Counted from the first letter of the stretch, positions 40,601 to 45,431 are shown. The stretch: DNA of 64,000 nt from Harmonia axyridis (GCF_914767665.1 NC_059504.1:43369720-43433719); one strand, 5' to 3'. Made by a program: numbers and translations. The notes: generated by a model not told the origin, from the sequence alone.

Positions 40601-43600
40601 TTGACTTGAACTTGAGTTGATTTCAAGTCAAATAGCTTGAATATCAAGTCAAGCCGTAAATCCCTAATTCAAATAGAAACACCCAATATTTATGTAGGCT
40701 TGGTTAATCGATCGTCTAGACGTATGATTCGATTACCTGGCCTTTCGTCTTTTTCTCCGTGACTTTATTGGATTTGTAATAATTAAACTCTTTTGAATTA
40801 TTTACATCTATTTACAAAGCCACAATTATACAGTACAAACTCAGTATTGAGAAGGTGTTAATTACGTCTTAATTACAAGTTTCTCACTACGGTACTGAAT
40901 TTCGTCTTCAACTCGAGTGTTAATTACTCGAAACGTCTTCGATTATCACGTCTTCGTCATTCTTTAAGTTTTCGGTCGTCTCGTCTCTAACTTGTTCGCG
41001 ACTCGTCTTAATCTAGTCCGCGAACCTTCTTTACGTCGTACGTCTTAAGTTGACCGACAGAACTTTTCTCGTCTTCGAGTTTACTTGAACTTTACCCGTC
41101 TTCGTTATAGTTTGAACTGAACTCTCTGCCGATTGGAACTTACCCTGTCTCGAATATCGACCTCCCTTCTTTCGGCTTGACCACACCCTTAGGGAAAGTA
41201 CCATCCCCTAGTCCAATAAGAATTTTGCCGTACCGCCCACAAAGATCTTCGCGGATTCCTAAAAATCGATTATTCTCGAAGGACTAGAACCTTATACACA
41301 GATGCGACACATCTGGTACAACCGTGTTGTCTTCGAACTTTCCCAACCCCCCAGTAAATCTCTTCAAGATTTACAACTCCATGTCATATCTTCGACACCT
41401 CGAAGAATAACACATCCTTTTTACATTATACAGGGTGTCCCATAAGTGGCACGTCACAGTGACACCGGAGGTAGGTCAGCTAAAGAGGGAACTAACCAGC
41501 CTAACATGGCCCCAGTAAAAGTTGCATGGTTTTCGAGTTATTACCAAATTACGTTTTTTAGTGAATTTTCACCTTTTTTAACATTGTCAGGGTCAGAATT
41601 CTGCTGGAAAGCTCTCGAAGCTTATTTTTTTTGTTGTAATGGAATCTTAAATAGTTATTTAAGATGAAATGAGTATGATTCTGTCAAAAAGTTATGTGGA
41701 TTTCCGTAAATTAATGGATAAATCTTGATTTCTTCTTCTTCTTCTTCCTTATCCGTCCCTTCTGCAGGCCGATTCATCGCTCCACAACACTTCATTAAAA
41801 AAGTTGGGATTTTCTTTCCACTTTTGTCTGTTTTTAATTAATTTACCTTTTTTTTCAATAATATTCCTTTTTCGCTTCCCCTAATCCATCTTTTTCCCTA
41901 TTGTGACTTTAACAAATAATAACAACCCATACACCGAAAGGTAACAAATGGGATAAAGATTATATATATATACAAATAATAACAAAGCCCGGTATCAAAT
42001 GTAATGTCATAGCAAGCGGCAAAATTACCTGATAGCGGGGTTCCTAGTTTCAACTTAGTTAAGTAGGGCATCGGTAAAATGATGAAAATACCTAGTTTTA
42101 TGGGCATAAGATTTCTAAATCTGTCTAAAATGCCCAATTTTTTTATGTTACTTGCTCGTTTTGTTTCAAGGATTTTTTTTTCACAGCAGTTGTCCAAAGT
42201 CGAAGTTCTCGTTTTGCTAGCAATTGAAATCAGGATTTATCCATTAATTTACGGAAATCCACATAACTTTTTGACAGAATCATACCCATGTCATCTTAGA
42301 TAACTATTTAAGATTCCATTACAACAAAAAAAATAAGCTTCGAGAGCTTTCCAGCAGAATTCTGACCCTGACAATGTTAAAAAAGGTGAAAATTCACTAA
42401 AAAACGTAATTTGGTAATAACTCGAAAACCATGCAACTTTTACTGGGGTCATGTTAGGCTGGTTAGGTCCCTTTTTAGCTGACCTACCTCCGGTGTCACT
42501 GTGACGTGCCACTTATGGGACACCCTGTATGTACAATAACAATTCGTTCCCTGGAAATTCATTGAAATTGTCTTGCTCTCGACCATGGGCGCCCGCAGAG
42601 GGGGGCCAGGGGGGGCCATGGCCCCCCCTGAGATTTTGATTGTATCATTTTTCAGCACAACACCCTCAATATAACTTTCTCAATCCAAAGGGCAAGGAAA
42701 AAAGGAAAGTAATGGATTCACAACAATTTTCCGGTTTTCAATGACAATCATGGACGCCTTATCGTTTTTCAATAATTTTCATTTTGCCCCCCCTGAGAAA
42801 AATTTCTGCGGGCGCCCATGCTCTCGACACTTGAAGAAACTAATAGGTCTCCAAGCATCCGGTTGACCATCTCAATTATTTACAGGGAACAATAACTGGA
42901 TCCTACATGTATACGTGAAAATAAATCCCTTTGGGTTGAATTTTCGCGTGTATATAAAGAATAAACTTCTGTATTTGTAGAATAATAATTTTAAACTTTG
43001 GGCAAAGTTTCGACTTGATAGCATCATCCAACAGAACCATTAAAAAGGCAGAATATACCACAATGTGGAATTCTCAATTTGGGGCAAATTTAAGTGTTAT
43101 GAGTTTCCTCATTTCTTGTGAAAACAAGCCACAACCAAGTATTATTTTAGGAATAGTTCAATTTCTTTTCGTGCATTCGAATGTGGATTCCTCTGCATAA
43201 TCTTTATTCTTCGACGCTGTCCGTAATAAAACTCAACGTTGCTTCCTTCTGTGAGCCCATAAATTGCCGATTAGAGAACCGGCTGCCCTATTTATCGAGC
43301 CTTGGAAAGCTAATTTAGATCATATTTGTTACACAAATCGATAGCAATCTCCCCTCCTGCCCGTTTGATGTGTTCCTCCAATCTTGCGATTTTATGACTT
43401 CGGCAACGAAATTGATTGACCCCAATAAACAAACACTTGATTTCATCTGGTTAATATCCTCGACGGCGTTCGGCCACCGTAGAGGTATATCTTTTACGAC
43501 CATCCCTATTTGCCTTGGCGGTATTTTTATCGCGGGCAAAGAAAAGTAAATTTGCGTAGAATCGATAACCAATGCATATATTGTGTCATTGGTGTTTGTT

Positions 43601-45290
43601 GTTCTAGAAGTAGGTATTTTATTACTCATATAGGGATAGCTTTTTAGTTCCTGCATCGTCAGTCGGCTTCTGAAAGTATTATCTGTTGTGTTTCCTCATT
43701 GCGGTGATTATTCAGGTCTGTGTATAAAGTATTTTGTTTCGGTGGACTTAGATTCTTTTGTGAAAAATCTCTTTGAGAATTCAACCATATACGTTTGTAA
43801 AATTTTTAATCGGTCTGCTTGAGTTAAGAGTAGTGCTAGAGGTGTTTTGGAATTGGGTCAACAAAAATCTAGTCCGAATGAAAATTCCATTTTTGCTCAG
43901 GACTTGCAGTGAGGTTCAATGTAAGTCAACAAATTTTTGCATCTTTGTCAGTTCCCGATTTCCATTTAAATATGCAAATTTGGAATCCGATATTTTTTCT
44001 AATTGTCGAATTTATAATGAGCAGAATATTTATTTTTTTCTGTAGGTATCTACATACCTGCTGAGATCCAAGGTTTGGAAACTTTTGCTCTACAAGTGAC
44101 ATCGGTTGTTTCACGTCGTTTTGCGAGCTTGAAGTTTGCTTTCTGAATTTCTGATATATTCAGGTATTTATTTCAATATATTTTGGGTTAATATGAAACG
44201 TTGATTCACTATGGGACATAAGAAGTGCGTCCTTTGTGGAAAAACTCGCGAATTGAACACAATTCCTTTCCTTTTGATCAAAGATGGCTGATTGGGCGAT
44301 TGCTTCGTTCAGACGGTCCAATTGTTGACAGTATAGTTCCGACTTAACAGTTGTGCTGTAAGAACGCAGTTCATAGTGGATAATTCCCTGCCAATCCCAA
44401 CAAACACACAGCAGAACTTTCCTGGTCGTCAATCCTAGCTTTGCCACTGTTTCCGCCGGCTCACCGCGTTTCGGCCACGACCGTTTTCGCTTGACGTTGT
44501 CGTAAGTGATCCACTTTTTTCACCAGTTTCCAACCGCTTCAAAAATGGGTCGATTTTGTGGCGATTCAGCAGCGACTTGCAGATGGAAATTCGGTCCATG
44601 TGGGTTTTTTTGCGTTAACTCGTGTGGTACCCATACATCGAGCTTCTTGTTGAGACAGGCCTCATGCAAATTGTTCTTTGTGCAATCTTTAGACCTTTAG
44701 TAGAGTATTACTATTTGAATTTGCTCATTTCATTCAATATTTGATTGAACAGATTATCCTCCAATCACAATTACTGTTTGATTAATTAATATATTTCTGT
44801 CGTTCTACGAATAATAAAGGTCGTGAAGGTTGGCAGGAAGACATCGCTTTGCGATATGCTCGCCTTTTGCACTTTTTTAACAAACTATTGTACAACCTTT
44901 TATGCAATGAAGAGTTCTAATAATAATAATAATAATATTCCCAATTATTTAGCTTCCATAATTAACATTACTTTTGTTCGCCGTGCAGAGTAGAGTACCA
45001 TCTGCATAGAGAAAATCACAGCGCTCAATGTAGAGACAGTTATATATTCATCTGAAAAAAGAATTATATTCAACTGAAATCTTGTCTGATGAGAATTCCC
45101 CTTTTTATTTCAGATCCTCGATTCCCGAACGACGGTGCAGTCGAGCTGCATTTCTGTCAAGGGTCAGAAGTTCGTCACCCTGCGCCAGCTCCAACTCCAG
45201 CTGTACCTTTCAGCCTGGCGGACGACCCAGTGGTCAGGGCCAATAGCCCTATGAATTTGGAAGAATCCGACGAGGATGAATCAGATGGAG
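1601..45290 (+). CDS. by: tensin, 5' half of gene (8 exons, continues beyond window)
   Basis: Tensins link integrin adhesions to actin from the cytoplasm. Eight exons with GT/AG borders and compatible phases (0,0,0,2,2,1,1,1) give one open frame of about 402 residues. Residues 66-216 match the tensin PTP-like domain (MDLSYVTERI, HKHGNNY, FNLTEP, CSICKEIETWL, AAYMHYSSICGSAEQALDRF). Residues 217-360 match the C2 domain (RYVDYFAGLLS, GGCKAFLKLYQ, PVYTSG, GDILIKCYHK, FACQFHTCA, DPRFPNDG). The P-loop reads HAKGNKDK (165-172): Ala and Lys replace the catalytic Cys and Arg of HCxxGxxR, so no phosphatase activity is expected. The SH2 and PTB domains known for the family must be encoded downstream of 64000. 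As I recall, the annotated fly protein is short and lacks this N-terminal half. The identification is firm; the first two exons are less so. Confidence 0.93.
2635..2675 (-). repeat. dispersed repeat H, short fragment
   Basis: The reverse complement resembles part of 9800-9850 (aGCGTTTGxGxGxCCATGTTTATAGGAC). It is a fragment of a short dispersed repeat also seen at 3108-3255, 9785-9905 and 56036-56130. Confidence 0.4.
3108..3255 (+). repeat. dispersed repeat H
   Basis: It shares with 9785-9905 the order GTTTGTGgGCCCAT, ATgGGACTTTTTT, GATCCGAG, TCTGTC and TTTAGGAACAC. Copies at 9785 and 56515 end in a CAGGGTG-type terminus. No coding content is seen. Confidence 0.5.
5075..5340 (-). repeat. probable 3' tail of a non-LTR retrotransposon
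   Basis: Read on the minus strand it ends with AATAAAGAGTTTTT followed by about six ATT units. That resembles the 3' ends of the non-LTR elements at 22997-23128 and 32724-32832, which also finish in ATT runs. No RT coding is recognisable in the adjoining 260 bases. Confidence 0.4.
5357..6297 (+). mobile_element. DD41D Tc1/mariner non-autonomous element, copy A1
   Basis: A 941-bp element flanked by TA, with imperfect terminal inverted repeats (ACGGGTRGTTTTTTTCGAGG against AAGGGTGTTTTTTTTTAGAG). Inside are the first 32 codons of a transposase (MNRLTPEQRLQIVQ), then the deletion junction shared with five other copies, then the catalytic domain remnant. It is dead by stops as well as by the deletion. 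Confidence 0.9.
5527..6192 (+). pseudogene. DD41D transposase remnant (A1)
   Basis: The frame contains the DDE catalytic domain: SDETHFWLNG, HDGATCH and LTPLDYFL. There are 41 residues between the second and third Asp, hence DD41D. Two Trp codons have become stops, TGA at 5635-5637 and TAG at 6121-6123. The N-terminal helix-turn-helix region is missing from this frame because of the internal deletion. Confidence 0.88.
7005..7185 (+). repeat. possible diverged H-type repeat
   Basis: The stretch ends with TCCTTTGTACCTCTAATTTAAGAACATCCATGTATA-like sequence, resembling the end of the H repeats (tacctccaatttaggaacaccctgta at 56570). The remainder is poorly matched, so this is a weak assignment. 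Confidence 0.3.
7214..8161 (-). mobile_element. DD41D non-autonomous element, copy A2
   Basis: A 948-bp element flanked by TA on both sides. The terminal repeats are AAGGGTGTTTTTTTTAGA on the left and the complement of ACGGGTGCTTTTTTTCGAGG on the right. It carries the same internal deletion as A1. Confidence 0.9.
7318..7990 (-). pseudogene. DD41D transposase remnant (A2)
   Basis: Catalytic motifs SDEAHFWLYG, QQDGATCH and LTPLDYFLWG are present. The frame is broken near 7730 by a 7-base insertion that duplicates part of CTATA (reads CTATAGTCTATACC where other copies read CTATACC). The upstream part lies in one frame (about 7990-7721) and the rest in another (about 7800-7318). Confidence 0.88.
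9785..9905 (+). repeat. dispersed repeat H
   Basis: It begins near AACACCCTGCATCTCGAAAAC and ends near TTTACCTACACCTTGTATA. It matches 56515-56600 at both ends and 3108-3255 in the middle. It is non-coding. Confidence 0.5.
10965..11211. repeat. fold-back (hairpin) MITE
   Basis: The arms 10965-11075 and 11108-11211 are imperfect reverse complements: GAAATTATGGAACAAATTCAT against ATGAATTTGTTCCATAATTTT, and AGACAGGTCAATTTTT against its complement. The ~30-base loop includes CACCCTGTGAAATCCCC. Nothing is coded. Confidence 0.7.
12940..13665 (+). mobile_element. family C Tc1/mariner-like element, 5' part (copy C1)
   Basis: It starts at TA|CAGGGTGTCCCGTAAAGACC, the same terminus and ~140-base subterminal region as both ends of copy C2 (37812-38594). 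Inside, a broken plus-strand reading contains HADPDFFNKIIWSDESS, typical of the region around the first catalytic Asp of a Tc1/mariner-superfamily transposase. No matching right-hand terminus is visible, so it is truncated near 13665. Confidence 0.6.
15273..15412. repeat. palindromic MITE, family G copy 1
   Basis: The arms AGTATAGTGTGCAACATGTGG and CCACTTGTTGCACAATATACT are reverse complements with few mismatches. The centre is a near-palindrome, GGCACTCGCCTttcAGGCTCGTGCC. The copy at 34693-34849 has the same centre but mostly different arms. Confidence 0.65.
15770..16316 (+). mobile_element. family E MITE, copy 1
   Basis: A non-coding element of about 550 bp ending in GAGTAATAAACATA and its complement. 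It has the inner inverted pair GTCCCCAACATG and CATGTTGGGGAC. Its internal GAAGCGCGCGGAAATGAAAA block is shared with copies at 20758 and 61964. Confidence 0.75.
16330..16830 (-). pseudogene. decayed DD41D-type transposase fragment
   Basis: In the minus direction the pieces read ACSTENIAAVSESVEED, YRVQLTQVLKPADHGIRR and FRDKARFSFVGYVKKENFC. They fall in the order expected for the middle of a DD41D-like transposase, up to the first catalytic Asp (here FRDKARF for FSDEAHF). There are several frameshifts and one stop between the pieces. This is the segment that the A copies have lost. Confidence 0.7.
17757..17862. repeat. inverted pair of a transposase fragment
   Basis: The plus strand reads WPARSPDLTSMD, matching the third-Asp region of Tc1/mariner transposases, followed by a tandem repeat of CCTAACGTCTATGG. 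About 30 bases on, GGTCAGGCGACCTAGCTAGCC is the inverted copy. It is too short to place in a family. Confidence 0.4.
17955..18805 (-). mobile_element. hAT-type non-autonomous element, copy F2 (complete)
   Basis: The element is 851 bp, flanked by an exact 8-bp target duplication GTCCCATT (17947-17954 and 18806-18813), with short terminal repeats TAGGGATTCA and TGAATCCCCA. Both subterminal regions are packed with CAAGTCAAG and CTACTTGACTT motifs. The only coding remnant is the hAT C-terminal dimerisation segment. The 8-bp duplication and that domain together are characteristic of hAT. Confidence 0.88.
18306..18518 (-). pseudogene. hAT transposase C-terminal dimerisation domain remnant
   Basis: The 70-codon reading contains LAKMAQDFLSTPASSAPAER followed by KFSRAALTVTKTCNGL and IKCLMCLRSW. 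This matches the hAT family dimerisation motif (LAxxxLSxPASSAxxERxFS). The rest of the transposase is absent, so the element needs an enzyme supplied from elsewhere. Confidence 0.85.
19759..19803 (+). CDS. by: tensin exon 2 (candidate)
   Basis: A 45-base exon between TTTCAG and GTAATT, encoding HTHEDSDRDGPEMHK. Both ends are in phase 0, so it joins exons 1 and 3 without breaking the frame. It is short and has no recognised motif, and could be skipped or spurious. Confidence 0.45.
20071..20241. repeat. short CAGGGTG-ended MITE
   Basis: The 171-bp segment starts CAGGGTGTTTCA and ends TGAAACACCCTG, an exact 12-base inverted pair. The left flank is TATA; the right flank lacks an immediate TA. 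The interior is non-coding. Confidence 0.5.
20413..20438. terminator. perfect short hairpin, possible fold
   Basis: Twelve bases AAATAAGACACT, a TG spacer, and the exact reverse complement. It is intronic and lacks an adjoining T-run of note, so a terminator role is only nominal. It may be a miniature element scar. Confidence 0.3.
20758..21347 (+). mobile_element. family E MITE, copy 2
   Basis: The same layout as the copy at 15770: GAGTAATAAACA start, GTCCCCAACATGAACTATCA, GCGCGCGGAAATGAAAACAT, and a right end with GGGGACATGTAAAAATTGCG. The right end has decayed slightly (GTTTAATAATCTATGG). Confidence 0.75.
22080..23128 (+). mobile_element. 5'-truncated non-LTR retrotransposon
   Basis: It begins abruptly inside the reverse transcriptase domain, just before the catalytic ADD, and runs to a 3' end GGAGGAATAAATTATTATTATT. 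Abrupt 5' truncation with a short-repeat 3' tail is the usual signature of target-primed reverse transcription. Confidence 0.8.
22095..22997 (+). pseudogene. reverse transcriptase C-terminal half
   Basis: An uninterrupted frame of about 300 codons. It opens with LLFLLFINELPHH and the catalytic motif FADDTSLAIKA, then RGNSLIVNLEKTK and SFLGVRVDSGLRW, and the thumb/connection region (VVLWGSSP, QKRVLRLIF, SYNTRHE). The order is that of CR1/Jockey-group RTs. Most of ORF2 and all of ORF1 are missing, so it is not functional despite the open frame, which suggests a fairly recent insertion. It differs clearly in sequence from the element at 28781. Confidence 0.85.
24196..24420 (+). CDS. by: tensin exon 3 (start of PTP-like domain)
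   Basis: 225 bases from TACAG to GTGAGG, phase 0 at both ends. The first 31 residues are a low-complexity polar leader (SSSYNGFGEAFTSQPRPSKK). Then MDLSYVTERIIAV and MLRHKHGNNYM match the start of the tensin PTP-like fold. An internal Met (residue 66, NMDLSYVTER) could serve as a start if exons 1-2 are not used. Confidence 0.92.
24720..25525 (-). pseudogene. Jockey-type non-LTR reverse transcriptase fragment
   Basis: Minus-strand pieces in order are WCAQLLLKNLKIKSN, IEWKNEAKYLGVILDKKLT, NQHVTSAVTKGKTAAAALQP, SLSNKILFYKSTIRPVMSS, WGNAAKTHLQRL, then NTILRRAVNAPWFVSIVRIH and KTFIEMENHANP. This is the thumb and C-terminus of a Jockey-clade RT. There are Trp-to-stop and other stops and at least one frameshift, and the catalytic region is missing. 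It abuts element B1 at 25533. Confidence 0.8.
25533..26295 (+). mobile_element. defective DD41D-related element, copy B1
   Basis: It starts with TACTAAATGGTTTTCCAATC, the terminus also seen at 27225 and, diverged, at 49095 and 62648. The interior reads RNRVRRSRSTENIAAVAI, LGLKAYKVQLTQVFKPV and ATVTVNGLRYRAMNND. It lacks the central catalytic part and the last ~25 bases of the right terminus. There are several stops. Confidence 0.75.
26296..27222 (-). mobile_element. DD41D non-autonomous element, copy A3
   Basis: It lies exactly between B1 and B2. The termini are TA|AAGGGTGTTTTTTTAGAG and CGAAAAAAACACCC|TA. It has the shared internal deletion plus a further in-frame loss of 9 bases at the junction (reads GCGCATTTTATT where others read GCGCACTACGTCCATTTTATT). 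Confidence 0.9.
26399..27064 (-). pseudogene. DD41D transposase catalytic domain, N-terminus missing (A3)
   Basis: The open frame of 221 codons opens in the wrong frame over the old N-terminal coding (MVLCGIRIAH) and enters the transposase at FILFSDEAHFW. All three acidic residues are present (SDEAHF, QQDGATCH, LTPLDFFLWG), with 41 residues between the second and third. The DNA-binding helix-turn-helix is gone, so it should not bind its ends. It could at most act as a truncated protein. Confidence 0.88.
27225..28018 (+). mobile_element. defective DD41D-related element, copy B2
   Basis: The same start as B1 (TACTAAATGGTTTTCCAATC) and the same right-hand loss (ending TTTAATATCAAATTATACAT). The two B copies are close relatives lying either side of A3. 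Confidence 0.75.
27386..27925 (+). pseudogene. internally deleted DD41D-like transposase (B2)
   Basis: A 179-codon open frame joins a DNA-binding segment (SSTENMAAVARFVYENPG, SWEFGIPQMTLL, DSGLEAFKV) directly to the middle of the catalytic domain (YNKQNYRIWDWKN, VTLLCGFWAGCKIEPYLFE, ATVTVNGLRYRAMNND). It stops at YIDVNDIYS, before the second catalytic Asp. The first-Asp block and the whole second half are missing, so it cannot catalyse transposition. Confidence 0.8.
28724..28780 (+). mobile_element. 5' terminus of a mariner, separated by a retrotransposon
   Basis: After TA comes TTAGGCTAATTGAAAAGTCC and GATGCACAGATGGCGGTGCT. This is a mariner-style terminal repeat and leader. The expected continuation appears only after the inserted retrotransposon, from about 32833 (CATATGAATTTCAGTTAG). 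Confidence 0.65.
28800..29876 (+). CDS. retrotransposon ORF1 protein (zinc-finger and coiled-coil type)
   Basis: 358 codons, uninterrupted. Residues 25-65 hold a Cys/His cluster (CCSKATKTCICKNC, FHDSC, VECC) resembling a PHD/RING-like finger. Residues 80-120 form a heptad-like stretch (EEVNQLRLEVKYLKILVEEM) likely to be a coiled coil. A Lys/Asn-rich polar linker follows. The last ~100 residues (KVWIYIYRINKHVSEQIIRD onward) are consistent with an RNA-binding ORF1 C-domain. It probably binds element RNA. Its stop TGA overlaps the start of the ORF2 frame. Confidence 0.85.
   Translation: MAATDADVSDRDGEDFANNCEYTGSKMFKCCSKATKTCICKNCYSIFHDSCVKRNKNVKIVSEMIVECCTTAKNDEIKPNPEDQNEEVNQLRLEVKYLKILVEEMKDKNNVLSINNSLLLDRLKDLTKNDVNIPEKNRYPRSVINNDSSSKQELQIPTNPVIARNYANVTKGISTQTTEPDVSNVKVRNDSQHRNYQHKQKQTSKTQYETTEPKNETKKISQETSDEFKVVMNRRNNRRIISAKNLGTAKLEDKEKTTGFSAIERKVWIYIYRINKHVSEQIIRDYIKKQQDFSTCNIEVKQLDGDPSFSKRFLVTAPINKKEVLYDPSFWPEGVGIKRFDFSKHKEFLSKNTSFPGQ
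29878..32726 (+). pseudogene. retrotransposon ORF2: endonuclease and reverse transcriptase, one frameshift
   Basis: The first frame (to 30561) is an AP-type endonuclease: SILHQNVQSI, VTEHW, GGSAIYVK, VVIAGDFNIN, KTCIDNIL and THISDH. Directly after SDH the frame shifts; the second frame resumes as STLLTLQEEIEQ near 30550 and runs to 32726. It carries the RT: NSSGFDDIP, YRPISLLPAFSKILE, ALLLDLSKAFDTL, GVPQGSILGPILFIIFINDL, YADDTSF and GRFLGLTIDENLNW. Catalytic residues are intact. There is no RNase H. One indel is the only visible lesion in about 950 codons, so the insertion is young. No in-frame ATG is visible at the 5' end of this frame. Confidence 0.87.
32833..34050 (+). mobile_element. DD34D mariner, 3' part (interrupted by the retrotransposon)
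   Basis: It continues the mariner begun at 28724: leader, transposase remnant, a short 3' UTR (AATAATAAAATCGAATTAAG) and a poorly preserved right terminus around 34040. With the retrotransposon removed, the element is about 1.27 kb, the usual mariner size. Confidence 0.75.
32970..34003 (+). pseudogene. mariner transposase, decayed
   Basis: The start MEKR is followed by a frameshift, then EFRVLIKYCFLKGKNTVEAK. Later pieces are VEIADIVKISSERVHHIIHE, KWVLRELTIDQKQQR, MDETWLHHFTPESNRQSAE, VLFHQDNAPCHKS and HPPYSLDLVPSDFFLF. There are 34 residues between the second and third Asp, so it is a true mariner (DD34D). Multiple frameshifts and stops make it non-functional. Confidence 0.85.
34693..34849. 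repeat. palindromic MITE, family G copy 2
   Basis: The arms TAGTCGTAGATAAAGTATAG and TATACTATTTACTACGATAG pair, as do GTCATAACTCAC and GTGAGTTATGAC. The centre AGCACTCGCCTgcGGCTCGTGCT nearly equals that of the copy at 15273. Confidence 0.65.
35174..35346 (+). CDS. by: tensin exon 4 (PTP-like domain)
   Basis: 173 bases between ACAG and GTAAGT, entering in phase 0 and leaving in phase 2. It encodes VFNLTEPKRVL, EVGWSRDLAPPLE (where tensins have a WPD-like loop), SLCSICKEIETWLSG and AVLHA, the first part of the P-loop. Confidence 0.95.
35347..36632 (+). other. intron 4 of tensin
   Basis: About 1.3 kb. I see no transposon, RNA gene or extra exon that I can support. A phrase CGTTTATTTGCCCACCCTGTAC near 35960 may be an old CAGGGTG-type terminus. 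Confidence 0.5.
36633..36782 (+). CDS. by: tensin exon 5 (P-loop and following helix)
   Basis: 150 bases; completes the split Lys codon and gives KGNKDKLGVIVAAYMHYSSI, then GSAEQALDRFSMRKFLEE. The motif HAKGNKDK shows the changed P-loop. The helix after it is highly tensin-like. Confidence 0.95.
36783..36924 (+). other. intron 5 of tensin
   Basis: 142 bases, GTGAGA to TTTTCCAG. The shortest intron seen; nothing inside. Confidence 0.8.
36925..37088 (+). CDS. by: tensin exon 6 (C2 domain, first part)
   Basis: 164 bases; reads RYVDYFAGLLSHNIRINTAP, LYLTHVTVLGTPTYEQGGC and KAFLKLYQGQLPVYTS. This is the opening of the PTEN-type C2 domain; such domains bind membranes or other proteins. Confidence 0.95.
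37089..39272 (+). other. intron 6 of tensin
   Basis: It contains the family C element at 37812-38594. The stretches 37090-37810 and 38600-39270 show nothing I can name, although 38690-38890 has a diverged repeat of TCTCGTATrAGGCCCTTTTG (38676 and 38862; a third match at 37798). Confidence 0.5.
37812..38594 (-). mobile_element. family C non-autonomous element, copy C2 (complete ends)
   Basis: 783 bp between TA dinucleotides. Both ends are CAGGGTGTCCCGTAAAGACC-type and stay nearly identical, in inverted orientation, for about 140 bases. The interior is the reverse complement of part of C1 (CGCATAATTATTCACCTCAAC, AAATATTACTCGC), so it is an internally deleted relative of that transposon. Confidence 0.82.
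39273..39488 (+). CDS. by: tensin exon 7 (C2 domain, main part)
   Basis: 216 bases; reads VYSVAKGVRQFTVNV, GLQLRGDILIKCYHKSD, ETIFACQFHTCAV and YTLSFTRQELDVASK. These are core strands of the tensin C2 domain. It enters in phase 1 and leaves in phase 1. Confidence 0.95.
39714..39811. repeat. small fold-back element
   Basis: 98 bases starting TATACAGGGTTAGAA and ending TTCTAACCCTATATA. The inner pair AGGGTTACTACA / TGTAGTGACCCT also matches. The interior is AT-rich and non-coding. Confidence 0.55.
40453..40666. mobile_element. hAT-type MITE related to F (214 bp)
   Basis: The ends TAAGGATTCACGGCTTG and CAAGCCGTAAATCCCTA are inverted repeats and match the F element ends. The interior is almost wholly TCAAGTCAAG-type repeats in both orientations. 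The flanks (AATGAAAT, ATTCAAAT) agree at 6 of 8 bases as a possible decayed target duplication. Confidence 0.7.
40860..41110. repeat. CGTCTT-rich strand-biased stretch
   Basis: The hexamer CGTCTT recurs about nine times in some 250 bases (e.g. TACGTCTTAATTAC, TTCGTCTTCAAC, AACGTCTTCGAT, CACGTCTTCGTC), giving a C/T-rich plus strand. The repeats are dispersed rather than in tandem. The origin is unknown. Confidence 0.45.
41431..42527. mobile_element. long-TIR fold-back element (about 300-bp arms)
   Basis: 1097 bp between TA dinucleotides. The arms 41431-41728 and 42234-42527 are nearly identical inverted copies beginning CAGGGTGTCCCATAAGTGGC. The 500-bp centre is AT-rich with a TTC microsatellite (about 41738-41750). 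No transposase is coded; the mirrored short reading frames in the arms are a by-product. Confidence 0.85.
42584..42820. mobile_element. 237-bp MITE with perfect TIR and 8-bp target duplication
   Basis: It is flanked by CTCTCGAC at 42576-42583 and again at 42821-42828. The ends are CATGGGCGCCCGCAGA and its exact reverse complement. Just inside lie runs of G or C (GGGGGGCCAGGGGGGGCC; GCCCCCCCTGAG). An 8-bp duplication fits hAT-like or P-like transposition. Confidence 0.85.
43955..44255 (-). mobile_element. family E MITE fragment, copy 4
   Basis: On the minus strand it matches the middle of the E copies (GTGAATCAACGTTTCAT, ACTTCTTATGTCCCATAG, GGAATCCGATATTTTT inverted). It stops at the internal CAATTCGCGAG, where mariner sequence begins. 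Both E termini are missing. Confidence 0.6.
44256..44700 (-). pseudogene. mariner transposase fragment
   Basis: The minus strand reads TWVPHELTQKNPHG, then WITYDNVKRKRSWPKRGEPA, LGLTTRKVLLCVCWDWQG, IIHYELRSYSTTVKSELYCQ and QLDRLNEAIAQ. This is the region between the first and second catalytic Asp of a mariner. A stop and a frameshift break it, and it is cut off next to an E fragment. Confidence 0.78.
44918..44937. repeat. AAT microsatellite
   Basis: About six AAT units in an AT-rich context; possibly the tail of an old non-LTR element on either strand. Confidence 0.5.
45114..45290 (+). CDS. by: tensin exon 8 (end of C2 domain, linker start)
   Basis: 177 bases; opens DPRFPNDGAVELHFCQG, the last strand of the C2 domain. 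It continues into a Pro/Ala stretch (HPAPAPTPAVPF) and an acidic tail (EESDEDESDGG), the beginning of the disordered central region of tensins. It leaves in phase 1 at GTGAGT. The following exon was not found in this window. Confidence 0.93.
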
Positions 45291-45431
45291 GTGAGTTGAG
45301 CAAAGCTGAATTCTTTTTAATTTCCATTTATTTCTGCTAGGACGCTAGGTACTTGTTTCTATTGAGTAGAAGCTTCGATTTGATACAACATTAAGAAAAT
45401 TATCTGATCAATACTGAAAACTGGAAAGGTA

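Larger units (their letters stand above)
39489..45113 (+). other. intron 7 of tensin (5.6 kb)
   Basis: It holds several mobile elements, listed separately. I recognise nothing in 39815-40450, 42825-43925 and 44705-45110, except an AAT microsatellite at about 44918-44937 and a GC-richer patch at 43200-43600. Confidence 0.5.

Noticed and set aside
41446..42512. Two near-identical 73-codon readings on opposite strands
   Set aside because: They are mirror images made by the inverted arms of one fold-back element, with no start context or motif.
43315..43656. Minus-strand reading of 113 codons in a GC-richer patch
   Set aside because: No recognisable motif and no splice context. It could be a conserved non-coding element, but I cannot support a gene.
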